Of a stretch of 64,000 nt of DNA, positions 60,552 to 64,000 are shown piece after piece (within the stretch, counting starts at the first letter, position 1; each line of letters opens with the position of its first letter). The DNA is taken from NCBI GenBank assembly GCA_020635725.1, contig JACJZF010000001.1, forward strand, positions 124,001 to 188,000. The letters are read 5' to 3'. The DNA is from Flavobacteriales bacterium (lineage in GTDB: Bacteria; Bacteroidota; Bacteroidia; Flavobacteriales_F; PHOS-HE28). Below the pieces are notes generated by a model. The model worked only from the letters and a program-made list of their open reading frames with translations. It was not told where the DNA came from and ran no database searches. The translations under genes were made by a program, and so were the position numbers.

Positions 60552-62383
60552 AACACATCGCCGCACTGTTCGCACTATCGTTCGTTCCGCTCATGGGCTG
60601 GGCACAGCTCTCCGGCACCAAAACCGTGGGCGGCAGCAACCCCGATTACGCCACGCTCACCGCGGCGGTCAATGCGCTCATGACCCAGGGCGCCGCTGGC
60701 AACGTCACCTTCGACATACGGCCGGGCACCTACACCGGGCAATATCAACTGGGCGCCGTGCCAGGCACGCCGGGGAGCATCACCTTCCGCAACAGCAGCA
60801 ATGGCGTACAGGCGGTGAACCTGGAGTTCGACGCCAGCAGCAGCGCGGACAATTACATCTTCCGTATTGACGGCACGGATGACGTCCGTTTCGAGAAGCT
60901 CACCTTCCGGCCACTGGACTTCAATTACGCTCGCGCCGTGCACTTCTTCAACGCCATCGCCGGCATGACCATCGAGCAATGCGTCTTCCATGGCAGCACG
61001 AACCCATCGGGCTCCGCCTATTTCGATCGCATCCTCGTGCACTGCGACCAGGCCGCGATCAACACCAACAACAACCCGCAGGACATCATCATCATCGACA
61101 ACTCGTTCTTCAACGGCAACACGGCCATCGAGCTCGACTGTTACGGCTTCTCCGGCGCGCGCTGCGATGGCTTGATCATCACCGGCAACGAGTTCCGCCA
61201 GCAGGTGGGCACGGGCGTGCGGCTCAACAATTGCCGCGGGCAGATCGGCGACAACGACTTCAGCACCACGGTGGGCAACTGGTACGTGGGCATCCGAACA
61301 ACGTATTTCGACGGCGGCAGTCAGATCCGCAGGAACGACATCCAGGCCTATGCGACCAACGGCTGCACGGGCATCGAGGTGGGCAACACGCAGAGCACCA
61401 CCGGCAACATGATCAGCAACAACATGGTGTACGTGAATGGAACAGGTGATGTATGGGGCCTTGCCGTGTACAACCTGTGGGACATGAAGATCGTGCACAA
61501 CAGCGTGCTGGTGGCGAACGGCTTACCAGAACAATCGTATGCCTTCTACCATCTGAGCAACTTCCCCGATGGTCAGGACGCGCTGGTCCGCAACAACATC
61601 TTCGCGAACAACACCGGAGGCCTCGCCTACAACGTGCAAGTGGAGGGCAACGTGGCCACGGAGGACCACAACGACCTGTTCACCACCGGCGCCACGCTCA
61701 GCAACGTGGGTGGTACCGATCACGCCACGCTGGCGGCACACCAGAGCGGCGGTCAGGGCGTAGGCGATTCCGACATCGACCCGGTCTTTCCGGCCCAGCC
61801 GGACCTGCACATGAACAACTGCGCCATGGACGATCTGGGCGAGTACTTCTTCGTGGTGGGCGCGGACATCGATGGCGATGCGCGCGGCAATCCGGTTTGC
61901 GACATGGGTGCCGATGAGTACACGGCCAGCACCAACGCAGTACAGGCACCCACGATCACCGTGGCCCTGCCCTATGAGCTCGGGCTCAACGCCTCCTTCA
62001 CCAGCTACTCGTGGAACACCGGTGCGACAACGCCGACCATCAGCATCAGCACAGCCGGGAACTATTCCTGCGATGTGGTGGACGTGAACGGGTGCAGCTA
62101 CCAGGTGAACATCACGGTGGTGGCCGATATCAGCACGGGTATCGCAACGCGTGAAGAAGATGGTGTGCGCCTCTACCCGATCCCGGCTGATGACGTCCTT
62201 CACGTACTTGGCATGCCGGCTGGCCGAGCCTTCGAGGTGCTAGATGCGAACGGTCGTGAGGTGCTGCGCGGTGCTTCAACCACGTTGACCATCCTCGACG
62301 TGGAAGGATTGGCTCCCGGCCTACACCTGCTTCGCTGGAATGAGGAAGGGAAGGCGCGCACGGCCCGCTTCATCAAGCAATGA
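60548..62383 (+). CDS. Secreted right-handed beta-helix protein with T9SS sorting domain
   Basis: 611 residues. Signal peptide (about 1-19, GWAQ). A parallel beta-helix domain at about 25-455 shows regular GNVTFDIRPGTYTGQY, VRFEKLTFRPLDF and NNMVYVNGTGDVWGLAVYN rungs, as in polysaccharide lyase or adhesin folds. An Ig/PKD-like domain follows (about 465-535, SFTSYSWNTGATTPTISIS). The C-terminus is a T9SS type A sorting domain (RLYPIPADDVL, GLHLLRW, terminal FIKQ). The fold suits binding or cleaving a polysaccharide, but no catalytic residues were identified. Confidence 0.85.
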   Translation: MKHIAALFALSFVPLMGWAQLSGTKTVGGSNPDYATLTAAVNALMTQGAAGNVTFDIRPGTYTGQYQLGAVPGTPGSITFRNSSNGVQAVNLEFDASSSADNYIFRIDGTDDVRFEKLTFRPLDFNYARAVHFFNAIAGMTIEQCVFHGSTNPSGSAYFDRILVHCDQAAINTNNNPQDIIIIDNSFFNGNTAIELDCYGFSGARCDGLIITGNEFRQQVGTGVRLNNCRGQIGDNDFSTTVGNWYVGIRTTYFDGGSQIRRNDIQAYATNGCTGIEVGNTQSTTGNMISNNMVYVNGTGDVWGLAVYNLWDMKIVHNSVLVANGLPEQSYAFYHLSNFPDGQDALVRNNIFANNTGGLAYNVQVEGNVATEDHNDLFTTGATLSNVGGTDHATLAAHQSGGQGVGDSDIDPVFPAQPDLHMNNCAMDDLGEYFFVVGADIDGDARGNPVCDMGADEYTASTNAVQAPTITVALPYELGLNASFTSYSWNTGATTPTISISTAGNYSCDVVDVNGCSYQVNITVVADISTGIATREEDGVRLYPIPADDVLHVLGMPAGRAFEVLDANGREVLRGASTTLTILDVEGLAPGLHLLRWNEEGKARTARFIKQ

Positions 62384-62706
62384 CCTCGGACGGGCAGCAG
62401 GCGGTCTTCCTGCGCGATGGCCGGCAGTGGAACCGCATCGCCGTGCACGAGCTCCTCTACCTCGAGGCCGATGACAACTGCACCACGGTGCACACGGCTA
62501 CGCGGGACTACATCCTGTCGCGCATGCTGAAGGATGTGCTCGATGGCATCGCCGATCCGCGGATCGTACGCGTACACCGCAGCCATGCCGTGAACCTGGA
62601 CCGAGTGACGGCCGTGAGCGACAACGGCCTGCACGTGGACGGACGTTGGTTCCCGATCGGTCGGAGCTACCGGGAGGAGGTGTTGGGTCGGTTGAAACTC
62701 CTCTGA
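62380..62706 (+). CDS. Stand-alone LytTR DNA-binding protein
   Basis: 108 residues, a LytTR domain only: ELLYLEADDNCTTVHTA, IVRVHRSHAVNLDRV and GRWFPIGRSYRE. No receiver, membrane helix or sensor precedes it. The ATG overlaps the stop of the beta-helix gene (ATGA). Two identical GACGTTCACCCA repeats 21 bp apart overlap its stop codon and lie 58-90 bp before the next secreted-protein gene. It may bind them without phosphorylation, modulating the same circuit as the full regulator at 58395. Confidence 0.85.
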   Translation: MTSDGQQAVFLRDGRQWNRIAVHELLYLEADDNCTTVHTATRDYILSRMLKDVLDGIADPRIVRVHRSHAVNLDRVTAVSDNGLHVDGRWFPIGRSYREEVLGRLKLL

Positions 62707-62737
62707 CGTTCACCCAACCGGTAGAGACGTTCACCCA
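62705..62737 (+). promoter_or_regulatory. GACGTTCACCCA direct repeats, candidate LytTR operator
   Basis: Exact 12-bp repeats at 62705-62716 and 62726-62737, 21 bp apart. The first begins inside the TGA stop of the LytTR gene. The stretch 62702-62721 is identical except for one base to 59131-59150 after the other LytTR gene, so both gaps carry the same signal. Confidence 0.65.
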
Positions 62738-62794
62738 TTGGCGCTGGACCCGGCTGCGCGCGCGAAGGAACTTGCCATCCCTACGTCCTGGGCC

Positions 62795-64000
62795 ATGCTC
62801 GCTCGCCGAACGCTCATCCTGCTCGCGCTCCTGCTTCCGACCTTATCCCACGCGCAGCTCAACGGCAGTTACACGATCGACGCTGGCGGCGGTGGTGACT
62901 ACACCAGCTTCACTGCTGCGATCGCCGACCTGACCACGCTCGGCATCACCGGCCCCGTGGTCTTCAGCGTGGCGAACGGCACCTACACCGAGCAGATCGT
63001 CCTGGGGAATGTGCCCGGGAACAGCAATGTCAACACCATCACCTTCCGCGGCGCGAGCCTGGACAGTTCGCTCGTCAGCCTCACGTCGGCCACGGGCACA
63101 ACGGCGCCCACCGTACGTATGAGCGGCGCTGATCGCGTGAGCTTCGAGCACATCACGATCTCACGCACGGGGAGCACCACCCTGCCGGGCAGCTGCGTGG
63201 ATTGGGAGACCGCGGTGGCGGATCCGAGCACGAGCTCACAGTACATCTTCTTTCGCCATTGCCGCTTCACGAACGTGAGCACCAACGGCAATGCCATGCT
63301 CGTTCGAGGCTTGGCGGAGAACAATGAACGCAACGTGGTCTTCGATCACTGCCGCTTCGAGGGAGGCTTCACAGGTGTGCAGTGGAGCATGGACTACTCC
63401 CAATTGACGCTGGAGGTGAGGAACAGCGTATTCACCGGTCAACGCTCGCGGTGCATTCAGCTGATGAACGCCGGCACCGGCGACCCGGAGGTGTACATCG
63501 AGGACAATGAGATCACAGGGCCTGTGCTCAACGGGAGCACGGCGGTGGAAGTGGCGCACAATTCCAACCTGCTGCAGATCTGCCGCAACCGCGTGGTGGC
63601 CAATGCGCCGAGCGGCGTGGGCATGAGCATCACCTGCGACGGTGCCGACCCCGTGTGGACGGTCGTTCGCAACAACATGATCATCGGTGCCTCGACGGCC
63701 AAGGGATTGGTGGTGACCGGTACAGCGAACGGGCTCGGCATCATCAACAACTCCATCAGCGTGGCCTTCGGCCGAGGACTGGAACTCACCGCCACGGGTA
63801 CCGGGAACCTGCTGTTGGGCAATGCGGTTCGCGCCACTACGTACCCTCTTTACCATACCGGTGGCATGAGCTTCGATCAGGCGGACCATAACGTGCTCCA
63901 TGCCAGCGGTGCGAGCTGGGTGCTATGGGGCGGCGCAGCATACACGGAACTCGGAGCCTTGCAGTGCGCCACAGGCAAGCATCTGCATTCCGTCCAGGCG
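62795..64000 (+). CDS. Secreted beta-helix protein, cut by right window edge
   Basis: 402 codons in frame from ATG at 62795 to the end of the window. Signal peptide (about 1-21, ending LPTLSHAQ). The body is a right-handed beta-helix (VVFSVANGTYTEQIVLGNVP; VSFEHITISRTGST; NLLQICRNRVVANAPSG), close in style to the neighbour at 60548. The C-terminal end, where a T9SS sorting domain would be, is outside the window. It follows candidate LytTR repeats and is probably regulated by them. Confidence 0.82.
   Translation, partial: MLARRTLILLALLLPTLSHAQLNGSYTIDAGGGGDYTSFTAAIADLTTLGITGPVVFSVANGTYTEQIVLGNVPGNSNVNTITFRGASLDSSLVSLTSATGTTAPTVRMSGADRVSFEHITISRTGSTTLPGSCVDWETAVADPSTSSQYIFFRHCRFTNVSTNGNAMLVRGLAENNERNVVFDHCRFEGGFTGVQWSMDYSQLTLEVRNSVFTGQRSRCIQLMNAGTGDPEVYIEDNEITGPVLNGSTAVEVAHNSNLLQICRNRVVANAPSGVGMSITCDGADPVWTVVRNNMIIGASTAKGLVVTGTANGLGIINNSISVAFGRGLELTATGTGNLLLGNAVRATTYPLYHTGGMSFDQADHNVLHASGASWVLWGGAAYTELGALQCATGKHLHSVQA

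Overview
The window looks like chromosomal DNA of a GC-rich member of the Bacteroidota, most likely the Flavobacteriia/Sphingobacteriia side. The lineage is an inference. It rests on about ten secreted proteins, most with a visible type IX secretion (T9SS) C-terminal sorting domain, on GEVED, PPC-like and YCF48 repeats, on LytTR/LytS and RprXY-like two-component systems, on a SiaB-family kinase, and on TAnnTTTG-like promoter elements close to start codons. TGA is used as a normal stop. There is one tRNA (Ala-GGC). I saw no rRNA, CRISPR array, transposase or phage structural module.

Layout. 1-9739: four giant or medium T9SS cargo genes on the minus strand (one cut by the left edge), two of them built from long regular tandem repeats, interrupted by an atypical SDR enzyme. 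9848-12803: an OmpR-type kinase/regulator pair with a TonB-like protein. 13040-18495: an aminomuconate-semialdehyde-type dehydrogenase, a duplicated SiaB-like protein with a tiny partner gene, and an HD-domain/polyphosphate kinase 1 fusion. 18848-29500: tRNA-Ala followed by a long co-directional run (fructosamine kinase, SpoT-like HD protein, DASS transporter, TPR-LytS kinase, LytTR regulator, a 1255-residue T9SS protein, DUF418 membrane protein). 29531-33122: a minus-strand operon of secreted proteins, including a gene with an in-frame TGA and an S74-chaperone adhesin-like protein. 33240-36571: a NarL-type two-component pair and a zone of gene debris (lipoprotein, truncated DinB gene, DUF418 tail). 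36572-42510: YCF48 protein, TPR-LytS kinase, LytTR regulator, T9SS protein. 42646-52194: DUF2339/DUF3999 pair, OmpR-type kinase/regulator pair, RidA-type aminomuconate deaminase, DUF1761, DUF457 and GNAT genes. 52272-55302: an HlyD/permease/ATPase exporter. 55606-64000: aldo-keto reductase, TPR-HisKA_2 kinase, LytTR regulator, and two beta-helix secreted proteins with a stand-alone LytTR gene between them.

How it fits together. The recurring theme is a TPR sensor kinase plus a LytTR regulator directly followed by a gene for a T9SS-exported surface protein; this occurs three times. In two of the three modules, and again after the stand-alone LytTR gene, the short gap between the LytTR gene and the secreted-protein side holds direct repeats spaced 20-21 bp, the geometry expected of LytTR operators. 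The best candidates for undescribed biology are this LytTR/secreted-protein circuit, the HD-PPK1 fusion, and a possible small RNA at about 12895-12997.
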